Below, piece by piece: positions 1 to 7,960 of a DNA stretch of 64,000 nucleotides; position 1 is the first letter of the stretch, and every line of letters begins with the position of its first letter. Source of the DNA: Actinomadura litoris (lineage in GTDB: Bacteria > Actinomycetota > Actinomycetes > Streptosporangiales > Streptosporangiaceae); contig NZ_WOFH01000002.1 in assembly GCF_009733595.1 (NCBI RefSeq), positions 558,001 through 622,000 of the forward strand, written 5' to 3'. A model generated the notes under the pieces. It was not told the DNA's origin and did no database searches. It saw nothing but the letters and a program-made list of their open reading frames with translations. The position numbers and the translations under genes are program-made.

Positions 1-1279
1 AGATCCCCCGCAGGGAGGCGGCGTCCGCGCCCGGATAGGTGAAGGTGACGTCCTCGACCCGGATGCAGGCGAAGTCGTCCGGGAGGACCTCTTCCTCCTC
101 CTTGGCGGCGGACGGCAGCGCGCGGCGCGGGATCCTCGCCTCGGCCGTGTCGCAGAACGTCAGGTAGTCGCCGAAGTACAGGCCCTGCTCGTAGCACTGG
201 TTGACCGCGAAGACCAGGTTGGCCAGCGACGTCTGGCCCGTCCTGATCGCGAGCACGGCCGTGCCCGCCACCGCCAGCGGCACCGCGCCCTTCCACAGCA
301 TGAGCCCCAGCGCGACGTAGACGGCGCCGGTCGCGAGGCCCTGGAGCGCGTCCCCGGCGACCTTGGCGACCGTCTGGCGCCGCGCCAGGTCCAGCTCCAC
401 GCCGCGCTGGTAGGCGGCGAACCGGTCGTACTCCTCCAGCAGGAACGGCCGCATCGTGAACGAGCGGACCTCGGCCGCGTGCCGCCGCTCGGTCATCAGG
501 TCCGACAGGATCCACTTGCGGCGCCCCACCTCCACCAGCTTCAGCAGCGTCAGGTAGCGCATCCGCGCGCTGCGGACCGACGTCCACCCCTCGGGCAGCG
601 CGGTCAGCAGGAGCAGCGGCAGCAGCAGCGGGTGCAGGACGCCGAGCGTGCCCGCGGCCGCGACCAGCCCGACGGCGCCGGTCAGCACGTCCACCGCGTG
701 CTGGACGACCCTCGGCGCCGCCGTCAGGCCCCGGGTCTCCGCGCGCTTCAACTCGTCCAGGAAGTCGGGGTCGTCCAGCGCGGCGAGCGCCACCATCGTC
801 GTCGCCTCGTACAGCCGCAGCTCCACCAGCCGCTCGACCTGCGGCTCCAGCCGCGCCTGCGACCAGCCCGCGCCCGCCTGCAGCGCCGCCCGCAGCGCCG
901 CCGCGCCCGCGACCAGCGCCAGCGAGGGCAGCGCGTCGCGGACCCGGCCCGGCGTCGGGCCCGCGCTGAACAGCGCCGTGAGCACGCCGGTCGTCGCCAG
1001 CAGCCCGAACGCGGTGAAGACGCCGGCGAGGAGGTTGAGGGAGATCGTCACCGCCGTGTCCGCGCGGCTGGCCCGCCAGGCCAGCCGCGCCGCCTGGCCG
1101 ATCACCGACGGTAGCCGCCGGGCCATGACGCGCATCCCGGTCTCGGCCAGCTCGCCGGTCCTGGAGTACCAGGGATGGGTGGCGAGCTCGGGCAACTCCG
1201 GTGCGCCCTTGTCACTCCCGCCTCTCCTGGCGCGTCTCTCACCAGCTCTTTCGCGGCGTTTGTCCGCGCGCTTCCCCAT
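1..1279 (-). CDS. ABC transporter, fused permease/ATPase, partial
   Basis: Reading from an ATG at 1279 there are 426 codons open to the left edge of the window, so the C-terminal part is missing. The visible part is an exporter-type transmembrane domain with alternating hydrophobic stretches from about residue 60 and charged coupling-helix segments. It then enters the nucleotide-binding domain (FACIRVEDVTFTYPGADAAS near residue 405), whose Walker A, signature and Walker B motifs lie outside the window. The domain order (membrane domain then ATPase) is that of half-size exporters acting as dimers. Such proteins export lipids, peptides or drugs; the substrate cannot be told. It is divergent from the LCP gene with about 160 bp between them. 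The start is the first ATG in frame; a later Met (near 1126) is possible. Confidence 0.8.
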   Translation of the reverse strand, partial: MGKRADKRRERAGERRARRGGSDKGAPELPELATHPWYSRTGELAETGMRVMARRLPSVIGQAARLAWRASRADTAVTISLNLLAGVFTAFGLLATTGVLTALFSAGPTPGRVRDALPSLALVAGAAALRAALQAGAGWSQARLEPQVERLVELRLYEATTMVALAALDDPDFLDELKRAETRGLTAAPRVVQHAVDVLTGAVGLVAAAGTLGVLHPLLLPLLLLTALPEGWTSVRSARMRYLTLLKLVEVGRRKWILSDLMTERRHAAEVRSFTMRPFLLEEYDRFAAYQRGVELDLARRQTVAKVAGDALQGLATGAVYVALGLMLWKGAVPLAVAGTAVLAIRTGQTSLANLVFAVNQCYEQGLYFGDYLTFCDTAEARIPRRALPSAAKEEEEVLPDDFACIRVEDVTFTYPGADAASLRGI

Positions 1280-1429
1280 TCGCTCCCGCCCCTCGCCCTC
1301 AGGTACCACCCGGCAGGAGAAGTGTGCGACGAGAGGAGGAGGTTGTCCGCCTTTCATGTCACAAAGAGTGGCTATATGGAGGTGTGGACAATCCTGCGCC
1401 GGATGGACGCGCGCGCCGCCCGAGTTGTC

Positions 1430-1442
1430 TAGGGTCTACGGC
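1430..1442 (+). promoter_or_regulatory. -10 hexamer, leaderless-type start of LCP gene
   Basis: TAGGGT at 1430-1435 followed by 7 nt and the ATG at 1443. The spacing places the transcription start at or next to the start codon, as in leaderless actinobacterial mRNAs. Confidence 0.45.
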
Positions 1443-2588
1443 ATGACCGACGGCTGGCCGGAGGGCTGGACCCGCAAGGAGGACGACCGCGTGGCACGCA
1501 GCAGGCACGAGTCCGCACCCGCGGACCATCCGCAAGCCTACGAGCCCGATCCCTACGCGGACCCGTACTCCGGAGACCAGCTCGCGGGAGGCCGGATCGG
1601 CTTCGGCGACGAGCCGCCCGGCGGCTACCGCCGCCGCCGCAGGCGGCGCTGGCCCTACGTGCTCGGCGCGCTGGTCCTGGTCCCGCTGCTGGTGCTCGTC
1701 GCCGGGTACTTCTACCTCGACTCGCGGCTCAAGCGCGAGTCCGTGCTCACCGACTACGCGGGCCGGGTCGCCGACACCCCCGGCACCAACTGGCTGGTCG
1801 TCGGGTCCGACAGCCGCGAGGGCATGTCCAAGGCCGACCAGCGGCGGCTGCGCACCGGTTTCGCCGCGGGCCGCCGCACCGACTCCATGATGCTGCTGCA
1901 CTACGGCTCGGGCGGCACGTCGCTGATCAGCCTTCCGCGCGACTCCTACGTCCCGATCCCCGGGCACGGGTCGAACAAGCTGAACGCCGCGTTCGGGTAC
2001 GGCGGGCCGAAGCTGCTCGTCCAGACGGTGGAGAAGAGCACCGGCATCCACATCGACCACTACGCCGAGATCGGCTTCGGCGGCTTCGTCGGCGTGGTGG
2101 ACGCCGTCGGCGGCGTGGACATCTGCGTCAAGGAGAAGCTGGACGACCCGAAGGCGGGCCTGAAGCTCAGCCCCGGCTGCCAGACGCTCGACGGCGGCCA
2201 GGCGCTCGGCTACGTGCGGACCCGCAAGTTCGCCCGCGCCGACCTGGAGCGCGTCGAGCACCAGCGGCAGTTCTTCGGCGCGCTGATGAAGAAGGCCACC
2301 GGCCCCGGGACGCTGCTCAACCCCTTCCGCGGCTGGCCGCTCGCGACGAACGCGACCAAGAACTTCCTCGTGGACGACGGCGACCACCTCTACGACCTCG
2401 TCCGGATGATGTGGGCCATGAAGGGCGTCAGCGGCGGGGACGGCGTGACGACCACCGTCCCGATCGGCGGCGTCGGCCGCACGACGGCGGCGGGCTCCTA
2501 CATCACCTGGGACAAGGCGAGGGCGGCCACGCTGTTCGACGCGCTCAGGTCGGACCGGAAGATCCCCCAGAGCGCGATCACCAAGTGA
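1443..2588 (+). CDS. LytR-CpsA-Psr (LCP) family wall polymer ligase
   Basis: 381 residues. LCP proteins transfer undecaprenyl-linked glycopolymers onto peptidoglycan outside the membrane. An acidic cytoplasmic N-terminus of about 60 residues is followed by a run of arginines (63-69) and a single membrane helix (about 70-92). The extracellular LCP domain starts near residue 115, with conserved TDSMML, SLPRDSYV, KLNAAFGYGGP and the late arginine/aspartate-rich block RKFARADLERVEHQRQF. These are the acidic and arginine residues that bind the pyrophosphate. The start ATG at 1443 gives the WPEGW-type N-terminus common in actinobacterial LCPs. An internal GTG at 1491 has a good AAGGAGG 8 nt upstream and could be an alternative start. 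Which polymer is attached cannot be told. Confidence 0.9.
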   Translation: MTDGWPEGWTRKEDDRVARSRHESAPADHPQAYEPDPYADPYSGDQLAGGRIGFGDEPPGGYRRRRRRRWPYVLGALVLVPLLVLVAGYFYLDSRLKRESVLTDYAGRVADTPGTNWLVVGSDSREGMSKADQRRLRTGFAAGRRTDSMMLLHYGSGGTSLISLPRDSYVPIPGHGSNKLNAAFGYGGPKLLVQTVEKSTGIHIDHYAEIGFGGFVGVVDAVGGVDICVKEKLDDPKAGLKLSPGCQTLDGGQALGYVRTRKFARADLERVEHQRQFFGALMKKATGPGTLLNPFRGWPLATNATKNFLVDDGDHLYDLVRMMWAMKGVSGGDGVTTTVPIGGVGRTTAAGSYITWDKARAATLFDALRSDRKIPQSAITK

Positions 2589-2601
2589 GCGCGGCCCCGG
2601 T

Positions 2602-2613
2602 TAGAGTCGGGGC
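2602..2613 (+). promoter_or_regulatory. -10 hexamer, leaderless-type start
   Basis: TAGAGT at 2602-2607, 6 nt before the ATG at 2614. The small gene may therefore be transcribed on its own as well as by read-through from the LCP gene. Confidence 0.4.
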
Positions 2614-2904
2614 ATGGCCGAGGTGACGCCGCACGGCGAAGATCTGGACGACCTGCCCACCAAGGAGCTGTACGAGCGGGCCACGGGCCTGGCCCGGGAG
2701 CGCCGCGACGTCGGCTTCCTGTGGGATCTGCTGCGCGCGATCCCGGCCGCCGCCGCGGCCACGGGGGAGGTCGGACGCGCCGAGTTCGACCTCCTGCACG
2801 GGCTGTCGCTGCTGGAGGAGTTCACCCACGCGGGCGAGGGCGACCTCGCCGAGGCCCTCCGCCCCTTCTACATCGACTACCTCGCCGGGCCCCGCACCCC
2901 CTGA
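2614..2904 (+). CDS. conserved small hypothetical protein
   Basis: 96 residues, acidic, predicted mostly helical, no signal peptide or membrane segment. It begins MAEVTPHGEDLDDLPTKEL and has a Leu-rich centre (FDLLHGLSLLEEFTHAGEGD). It lies 25 bp after the LCP gene on the same strand, with its own TANNNT-type hexamer. I do not recognise a named domain and no function is assigned. Codon use (G/C third positions) matches real genes nearby, and both ends are compact, so it is likely a genuine gene. Confidence 0.65.
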   Translation: MAEVTPHGEDLDDLPTKELYERATGLARERRDVGFLWDLLRAIPAAAAATGEVGRAEFDLLHGLSLLEEFTHAGEGDLAEALRPFYIDYLAGPRTP

Positions 2905-3038
2905 CGCACCGGTCCCCGGGGCCGCCGTGAAGGGTGGCGCCAAGGGGACATGGACCTGTCTTTGCGTGCCGTTGATCTCTCCGAGGCCGTCCCTGGGAAA
3001 CACTCTCCGTAGGCATCTGACCGCAGAGGGTGGTTCGA

Positions 3039-3197
3039 GTGAACAAGAAATACGTGAAGCTGGTGAGCATCGCCTTCGTGGCGTGGTACGTCATCAGCCG
3101 GCCCGAAGGGGCGGCGCGCCTGGTCAACGGAGGCCTGGGCAGCCTCGGGAACGCGGCCGAGTCGGTGTCGCGGTTCATGAGCGCGATCCCGAACTAG
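3039..3197 (+). CDS. one-helix membrane microprotein A
   Basis: 52 residues from GTG 3039 (VNKKYVKLVSIAFVAWYVIS...) to TAG 3195-3197. A basic N-terminus leads into one hydrophobic helix (residues 7-20), then RPEGAARLVNGGLGSLGNAAES and a short amphipathic tail. The same architecture and residues (K/R-rich start, S/AIAFV, PE-AA-LVN, LG-A) recur in the next gene, so the two are tandem paralogues. Conservation of the pattern between the copies is the main evidence that both are expressed. Function is unknown; small membrane or membrane-partner protein by inference. A terminator hairpin follows immediately. Confidence 0.6.
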   Translation: MNKKYVKLVSIAFVAWYVISRPEGAARLVNGGLGSLGNAAESVSRFMSAIPN

Positions 3198-3212
3198 GAC
3201 GGCCTTCGCAGA

Positions 3213-3244
3213 CCCCGTGCCCGCGACGGGCGCGGGGTTCTTTC
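3213..3244 (+). terminator. intrinsic terminator
   Basis: A 10-bp stem (CCCCGTGCCC with GGGCGCGGGG, one G-U pair), 5-nt loop, then TTCTTTC. It separates the two microprotein genes into different transcripts. Confidence 0.7.
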
Positions 3245-3313
3245 ACACCCGGGCAGCAAGCACTGTCGCCGCCGTCACAGTAAAATCCCCCTTTGCGAGC
3301 AGACGTGGTTGGG

Positions 3314-3336
3314 CACAATCGCATCGGGTCATTGTG
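3314..3336. promoter_or_regulatory. inverted repeat upstream of microprotein B
   Basis: CACAAT-N11-ATTGTG, arms 3314-3319 and 3331-3336, about 30 bp before the ATG at 3368. The position fits a regulator site in the promoter; no regulator is identified. Confidence 0.35.
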
Positions 3337-3367
3337 TCGCTGCGCTACTAGAGGGACGGCGTTACGG

Positions 3368-3535
3368 ATGCTGAAGAAGAACCTCCGCTATGTGGCGATC
3401 GCCTTCGTCATCTTCTACTTGCTGAGCTCCCCGGAGGACGCGGCAGGACTGGTGAACAACGCCTTCAGTAAGCTCGGAGACGCCGGCGACCAGCTCTCCT
3501 CGTTCGTGAACGGGTTGGGCGACGGCGGCCGGTAG
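3368..3535 (+). CDS. one-helix membrane microprotein B
   Basis: 55 residues from ATG 3368: MLKKNLRYVAIAFVIFYLLS, one hydrophobic helix (about 7-20), then SPEDAAGLVNNAFSKLGDAG and a polar tail ending GDGGR. It is a tandem paralogue of the 52-residue product just upstream (aligned: KxxRYVAIAFV / KxVKLVSIAFV and PEDAAGLVN / PEGAARLVN). It has its own promoter region with an inverted repeat. Function unknown; the topology suggests an N-in membrane anchor with a short extracytoplasmic or surface amphipathic tail. Confidence 0.65.
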   Translation: MLKKNLRYVAIAFVIFYLLSSPEDAAGLVNNAFSKLGDAGDQLSSFVNGLGDGGR

Positions 3536-3615
3536 GCCGCGCGCGGTGTGCGGCGGCCGGCGTCCGGCGAGGACGCCGGCCCCGGCGGGCCCGCGGGCAT
3601 GTCGGACCGGTCTCC

Positions 3616-3628
3616 TAGGATCGGTCGC
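3616..3628 (+). promoter_or_regulatory. -10 hexamer, leaderless-type start of peroxidase
   Basis: TAGGAT at 3616-3621 followed by 7 nt and the ATG at 3629. This favours ATG 3629 over the in-frame ATG at 3599. Confidence 0.5.
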
Positions 3629-4117
3629 ATGTCTGTCTACGATGTGGAAATCGGCGGCCTGCAGGGCGGGTCCGCGGACCTCGCGCAATATCGGGGCACG
3701 TCCGTGCTCGTCGTCAACGTCGCCTCCAAGTGCGGCCTGACCCCGCAGTACGCCGGGCTGGAGCGGCTCCAGGAGCGCTTCGCCGAGCGGGGCTTCACCG
3801 TCCTCGGCGTCCCCTGCAACCAGTTCATGGGCCAGGAGCCCGGCACCCCCGAGGAGATCGCCGAGTTCTGCTCGGCGACCTACGGGGTCACCTTCCCCCT
3901 CACGGAGAAGGTCGACGTCAACGGCGAGCAGCGGCATCCCCTCTACCAGGGGCTGGTCGGCACGGCCGACGCCGAGGGGCACACCGGCGACATCCGCTGG
4001 AACTTCGAGAAGTTCCTCATCGGCCCGGACGGCGCCGTCGCCGCCCGGTTCGCGCCGCAGGCCGAGCCCGAGTCCGCCGAGGTCGTCGCCGCCATCGAGC
4101 GGACCCTCCCGGCCTGA
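3629..4117 (+). CDS. glutathione peroxidase family (Cys type)
   Basis: 162 residues, the usual length of bacterial GPx-like thiol peroxidases. It reduces hydrogen peroxide and organic hydroperoxides, in actinobacteria normally with thioredoxin or mycothiol systems rather than glutathione. Motifs: NVASKCGLTPQY with the peroxidatic Cys35 (cysteine, not selenocysteine), GVPCNQFMGQEPG with Gln65 and a second Cys63, and WNFEKFLI with Trp124-Asn125, completing the Cys/Gln/Trp/Asn tetrad. No signal peptide, so cytoplasmic. It appears to be a single-gene unit. Confidence 0.93.
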   Translation: MSVYDVEIGGLQGGSADLAQYRGTSVLVVNVASKCGLTPQYAGLERLQERFAERGFTVLGVPCNQFMGQEPGTPEEIAEFCSATYGVTFPLTEKVDVNGEQRHPLYQGLVGTADAEGHTGDIRWNFEKFLIGPDGAVAARFAPQAEPESAEVVAAIERTLPA

Positions 4118-4202
4118 ACCCCCCGTCGGCGCGCCTCCCGCGCCCTCTGAGCCCCGCGCCCCCCGTGGCGGGCCCCGCGTCCCCGAGCCGTTCGGCGGGC
4201 CC

Positions 4203-4745
4203 TCAGGGGGCGCGGGTGATGTCCCAGTCGAGGGTGGCGGGCAGCGCGCCCTCCAGCATGAGCAGCCAGCGCTTGACCTCGACGCCCGAGCCGCCGCTGT
4301 AGCCGCCGATCCCGGTGGCGGCGACCACGCGGTGGCACGGGACGACCAGCGGGATGGGGTTGGAGCCCATCACCTGGCCGATGACCTGCGCGTGGACGCC
4401 CGTCCCGCTGCGGTCGCCCAGCTCGCCGTAGGTGAGCGTGCGGCCGTAGGGGACGGTCTCGTACAACGTGGTGAGCACCTGCCGCTGGACGTCGGAGGTC
4501 AGCCGCCAGTCGATCGGCAGGTCGAAGCTTTTGAGGTCGCCCGAGAAGTAGTCGGACAGGGCCGACAGCGCGGGCGCGAGCCGGTCCGGGGCGTGCACGA
4601 CGGGCAGGCCCGCCGCCCGCGCCACGCGCTCGCGGGCGGCGGGGGTGTCGCGGAAGTGCAGCGAGACGATCCCGGTCTCGGTCTCGCCCACGAGCAGGCG
4701 GCCGAGCACGGTGTCGGCCGTGCCGAACGCGAGTGTTCCGGTCAT
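4203..4745 (-). CDS. ogt: methylated-DNA--protein-cysteine methyltransferase
   Basis: 180 residues. It repairs O6-alkylguanine by suicidal transfer of the alkyl group to its active cysteine. The C-terminal domain has the hallmark PCHRV with acceptor Cys137, preceded by the helix-turn-helix arginine-finger region (YGRTLTYGELG) and followed by GGYSGGxxxK, the recognition of the flipped base. The N-terminal ribonuclease-H-like domain spans about residues 1-80. Ogt-type single protein without an Ada AraC domain. No adaptive partner (adaA or alkA) lies next to it. Confidence 0.95.
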   Translation of the reverse strand: MTGTLAFGTADTVLGRLLVGETETGIVSLHFRDTPAARERVARAAGLPVVHAPDRLAPALSALSDYFSGDLKSFDLPIDWRLTSDVQRQVLTTLYETVPYGRTLTYGELGDRSGTGVHAQVIGQVMGSNPIPLVVPCHRVVAATGIGGYSGGSGVEVKRWLLMLEGALPATLDWDITRAP

Positions 4746-4933
4746 GGTGGTGGGCTCCTTCCCAGCGGACAGCCTTCCACGCGGCTATGTCATTTCCGCC
4801 GACATGTCGCCTTTCGAGGCGCACGTTGTCGTCTTCCTGCCAACACCGCCGAGCTGCCTGGGGTTGCGCCCCGCGCGCACCCCGCCCTGCGCGCACCCGC
4901 CCCGCGCGCATCCGTGCCGGGGTCGCCCCTCGC

Positions 4934-6181
4934 TCAGTCCTGGGGGAGCCGGCCGGGGAAGAGCAGCGCCAGCTCGCGCGGGTAGCCGCCGATCAGCCGC
5001 AGCTCGTCGTCGGTCAGCGGGCGTCCCGTCTGCGCGTTGCACAGCTGGACGAGCGCGAACGCCAGGTCCTCGTCCACCGGCTCGACGCCGAGGCCGTCCA
5101 TCACGTGCCGGAACCCGGCCTTGCCGCCGTACTCGCCGGTGAGCACGACCCGCCCGCGCCGCGCGTGCCGGTCGTCGGGGAAGGGGCCGAGGGTCTCCTC
5201 GTCGTACAGCTCGTAGTTGCCGTGGTCCTTCAGCGCGCCGTCCGCGTGGATGCCCGACTCGTGCGCGAACGCGTTCCATCCGATGCCGACCTGGTTGTAG
5301 GGGAGGGGCTGGCCGAACGCGTAGCCCGCCCACAGCCCGAACCGGCGCGCCCAGGACAGGTCGATCGGGTCGCCGACGTCGGCGCCGCGCTCCTCCAGCC
5401 CGAAACCGTGGCGGAACGCGAGGATCGTCGAGAGCAGGTCCGCGTTGCCCGACCGCTCGCCGATGCCGTTCACGCACGTGTTGATCCACACGTCCTGGCC
5501 CGCCTCCAGGCCGCCGAGCGCGCCCGACACGGAGTTGGCGACGGCCATGCCGAGGTCGTTGTGGCAGTGCGTCTCGACCGGCATCCCCACCGCCGCCGCG
5601 AGCGCCGCGAAGCGCTCGCGGATCCGGTCGGGGGTGTCGCCGCCGATCGTGTCGCAGTAGCGGACGCGGTCGGCCCCGGCCTCCTTCGCCGCCAGCGCGA
5701 ACTCGGTGAGGAAGCCGTCGCCGGTGCGCGAGCCGTCCTCGGCGTTGACCCCGACCGTCGCCGCGCCGCCCGCCTTGGCCGCCCGCACCGCCGCGACCAT
5801 CCCGCGGATGATCGAGTCCCGGTCCAGCCGCCCCCGGAACTTGTTCGCGATCATGTAGTCGGACGTCGAGATGGACAGGTTGTAGTGCGCGAGCCCCGTC
5901 CCCCCGGCCCGCACCCCGGCGGCCTTCTCCACGTCCCCCGCGACGCCCCGGCACCACCCGGACAGCCGCAGGTCCCCGAACGCGCCCGCCTCCGCCAGCG
6001 CGATCTGCGCCCGGACGTAGGGCGCCTCATGGAACAGGAACGGGAAGCCGATCTCGCTCTGCGCCACCCCCAGCCGGCCCAGGTAGAAGTTGACCATCGT
6101 CTTGCCGAACTTGGACAGCCCGGTCCGGGCCGTCTGGACGCCGTCGCGGTTGGTGACGTCGAGGAAGTGGATCTGTGGCAT
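4934..6181 (-). CDS. homocitrate / 2-isopropylmalate synthase-like enzyme
   Basis: 415 residues from ATG 6181. HMG-CoA-lyase-like TIM barrel of the DRE family: LDVTNRDGVQ (metal-binding Asp8 and catalytic Arg12), ISTSDYM, EDGSRTGDGF, and the metal-binding HxH in ETHCHNDLGMA (His205, His207), then GIGERSGNADL. These enzymes condense acetyl-CoA with a 2-oxoacid. It lacks the long C-terminal LeuA regulatory domain, so it resembles homocitrate synthases more than feedback-regulated LeuA. The acceptor acid is not clear. An in-frame ATG further upstream lies inside the operator region and is less likely. It is divergent from an HTH-fused citrate synthase, so both genes belong to acyl-CoA/2-oxoacid condensation chemistry and probably share regulation. 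Confidence 0.8.
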   Translation of the reverse strand: MPQIHFLDVTNRDGVQTARTGLSKFGKTMVNFYLGRLGVAQSEIGFPFLFHEAPYVRAQIALAEAGAFGDLRLSGWCRGVAGDVEKAAGVRAGGTGLAHYNLSISTSDYMIANKFRGRLDRDSIIRGMVAAVRAAKAGGAATVGVNAEDGSRTGDGFLTEFALAAKEAGADRVRYCDTIGGDTPDRIRERFAALAAAVGMPVETHCHNDLGMAVANSVSGALGGLEAGQDVWINTCVNGIGERSGNADLLSTILAFRHGFGLEERGADVGDPIDLSWARRFGLWAGYAFGQPLPYNQVGIGWNAFAHESGIHADGALKDHGNYELYDEETLGPFPDDRHARRGRVVLTGEYGGKAGFRHVMDGLGVEPVDEDLAFALVQLCNAQTGRPLTDDELRLIGGYPRELALLFPGRLPQD

Positions 6182-6190
6182 GCCCTCAGA

Positions 6191-6230
6191 TTGACACCGC
6201 GATCCATATGTATCAATATTGATGAAAATC
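6191..6230. promoter_or_regulatory. shared divergent promoter with palindrome
   Basis: The perfect 12-bp palindrome ATCAATATTGAT (6212-6223) is followed by a further half site ATCAAT about 5 nt on. On the plus strand TTGACA (6191-6196) is spaced to an AT-rich -10 region overlapping the palindrome. The AT-rich patch stands out sharply in 74% GC DNA. It is likely the operator and promoter for both divergent genes. Confidence 0.6.
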
Positions 6231-6253
6231 AATGTCTACGGGGGGGCGGGCCG

Positions 6254-7510
6254 GTGGACGGCTGGATCGACGCCGCGAGCGCCGCCGAACGCCTCGGTGT
6301 GAAACCCGCCACGCTCTACGCCTACGTGAGCCGGGGCGTCCTGCGCCGCAGGCACGCGCCGGACGGCAGGCGCAGCCTGTTCGACGCCGCCCAGGTCGAG
6401 GAGCTGGCCCGGCGCGGCAGGCCGCGCCGCCCGCCGGGGCCGGGCGAGCTGGCGATCGAGTCGCGGATCACGGCGCTCGGCGCCGACCGGCCCTACTACC
6501 GGGGCCGCGACGCCCTCGACCTCGCGGGGAGCATGACGTTCGAGCAGGTCGCGGCCTGGCTCTGGACGGGGGAGGAGCCGTCCGAGCCGTCCGAGCCGGG
6601 CGGGGAGGACGGGGAGGGCTGGCGGGCCGACGAGGAGGGCGTCGCGGCGGCCGTGGCCGCCCAGTCGGGGCTGCCCGCCGGGATGCTGCCGCTCGACCGC
6701 CTCCAGCTGATCGCCGCCGCGCTCGCCGCCACCGACCCGCTGCGCCACCGCCTGGACCCGGACTCCGTCACCACGACCGCCCGGACCCTGGCCGCCGGCC
6801 TGGTCGAGGCGCTGCCGCTCGCCGCCCCCGAGCCGCCCGGCACCGAGGGCCCGATCGCGGCGCGGCTGTGGGCGCGGCTGTGCCCGGAGCCGCCGGACCC
6901 CGCCCTGCTGCGGGTGTTCGAGGCCGCCATGATCCTGCTCGCCGACCACGAGCTGGCGGCCTCCACGGTGGCGGCGCGGGTGGCCGCCTCCGTCCGCGCC
7001 GACCCCTACGCCGTCGTCGTCGCCGGGCTCGGCGTCGCGAGCGGCCCGCTGCACGGCGGCGCGTCCTACGGCGCGGAGCGGCTGCTCGCCGAGGTCGCCG
7101 ACGCGGCCTCGGCGTCCCGCGCCGTCGGCGAGCGGCTCCGCGCGGGCGAGCGCGTCCCCGGCCTCGGCCACACGGTCTACGCCTCCGGCGACGGCCGCTG
7201 CGCGTTCCTGCTCGACCTCGTCCGGGACGCGGCGCCCGGCCACGAGCGCCTCGCCGCCGCCGAGGCCGTCCTCGCGGCGGCGCGGCGGCGGAGGCTGCCC
7301 CCGCCCAACGTCGACTTCGCGCTCGCCGTCCTCGGCGCCGTCGCCGGGCTGGCCCCGGGCTCCGGTGAGGCGATCTTCGCGGTCGCGCGCACCGCCGGAT
7401 GGCTGGCCCACGCGCTGGAGGAGTACGAGGGGTCGAGCCCGCTGCGCCCCCGCGCCGTCTACACCGGCACCCCGGTACGGGCCGCGGAGGGGCGGGGGTA
7501 CGCTCGGTGA
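6254..7510 (+). CDS. citrate synthase family protein with N-terminal HTH
   Basis: 418 residues from GTG 6254. Residues 1-55 form a MerR/excisionase-like helix-turn-helix (DAASAAERLGVKPATLYAYVSRGVL, then DGRRSLFDAAQVEEL). The rest is a citrate synthase fold with the three catalytic positions: His in GPLHGGASYGAERL, His in PGLGHTVYASGDGR, and Asp in PPPNVDFALAV. It would condense acetyl- or propionyl-CoA with oxaloacetate, yet the HTH implies DNA binding, a fusion seen in actinobacteria. The divergent palindrome is a natural target. Whether it is an enzyme, a metabolite-sensing regulator or both cannot be told. A proline/glycine/glutamate-rich insert sits near residues 110-130. Confidence 0.88.
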   Translation: MDGWIDAASAAERLGVKPATLYAYVSRGVLRRRHAPDGRRSLFDAAQVEELARRGRPRRPPGPGELAIESRITALGADRPYYRGRDALDLAGSMTFEQVAAWLWTGEEPSEPSEPGGEDGEGWRADEEGVAAAVAAQSGLPAGMLPLDRLQLIAAALAATDPLRHRLDPDSVTTTARTLAAGLVEALPLAAPEPPGTEGPIAARLWARLCPEPPDPALLRVFEAAMILLADHELAASTVAARVAASVRADPYAVVVAGLGVASGPLHGGASYGAERLLAEVADAASASRAVGERLRAGERVPGLGHTVYASGDGRCAFLLDLVRDAAPGHERLAAAEAVLAAARRRRLPPPNVDFALAVLGAVAGLAPGSGEAIFAVARTAGWLAHALEEYEGSSPLRPRAVYTGTPVRAAEGRGYAR

Positions 7511-7511
7511 C

Positions 7512-7871
7512 GTGCGACGGTTCCTCACTCCCGGCTGGCTCGGGCTGCACGCGCTGGCGATCGCCCTGTGCGCGTCGTTCCTCGGCTTCGGCTGGTGGCA
7601 GTACGACCGCGCGCAGGGCGGCAACGACCGCAGCTGGGCCTACACGTTCGAATGGCCGATCTTCGCGATCTTCGTGATCGTCATGTGGGTCAAGATGATC
7701 AGGGACGAGCGCGACGGCGTGGAGCCGCAGGCGCCCCGGGTGATCGAGGAGCCCGCCGAGGCGGCGGTCACGCGCGAGATCATCCGCCGCCAGGAGGAAG
7801 AGGACCCCGCCCTCGCCGCCTACAACCGCTACCTCGCGCGGCTGAACTCCGAGTCGCACCGCCGGGACTAG
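7512..7871 (+). CDS. two-helix membrane protein, unknown
   Basis: 119 residues from GTG 7512, beginning 1 nt after the citrate synthase stop, so probably co-transcribed. Two hydrophobic helices (about 9-28 and 46-61; FLGFGWWQYDRA and WPIFAIFVIVMWVKM) are followed by a charged cytoplasmic tail rich in Glu/Arg. The first loop WWQYDRAQGGNDRSWAY is typical of small actinobacterial membrane proteins encoded next to DUF3817 genes, as here. No function is known. The pairing suggests the two membrane proteins interact. Confidence 0.75.
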   Translation: MRRFLTPGWLGLHALAIALCASFLGFGWWQYDRAQGGNDRSWAYTFEWPIFAIFVIVMWVKMIRDERDGVEPQAPRVIEEPAEAAVTREIIRRQEEEDPALAAYNRYLARLNSESHRRD

Positions 7872-7960
7872 AGGGGTGCCCGCTCGTGCCGGGGGCGGCG
7901 GCGGACGTCCCCACCGCTGACGACGGCCCGCGTTCGCGCGGCTTCGGAAAGGTGTGATCT

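Noticed and set aside
3629..4117. Selenoprotein form of glutathione peroxidase
   Set aside because: The catalytic position is a plain cysteine codon; no in-frame TGA.
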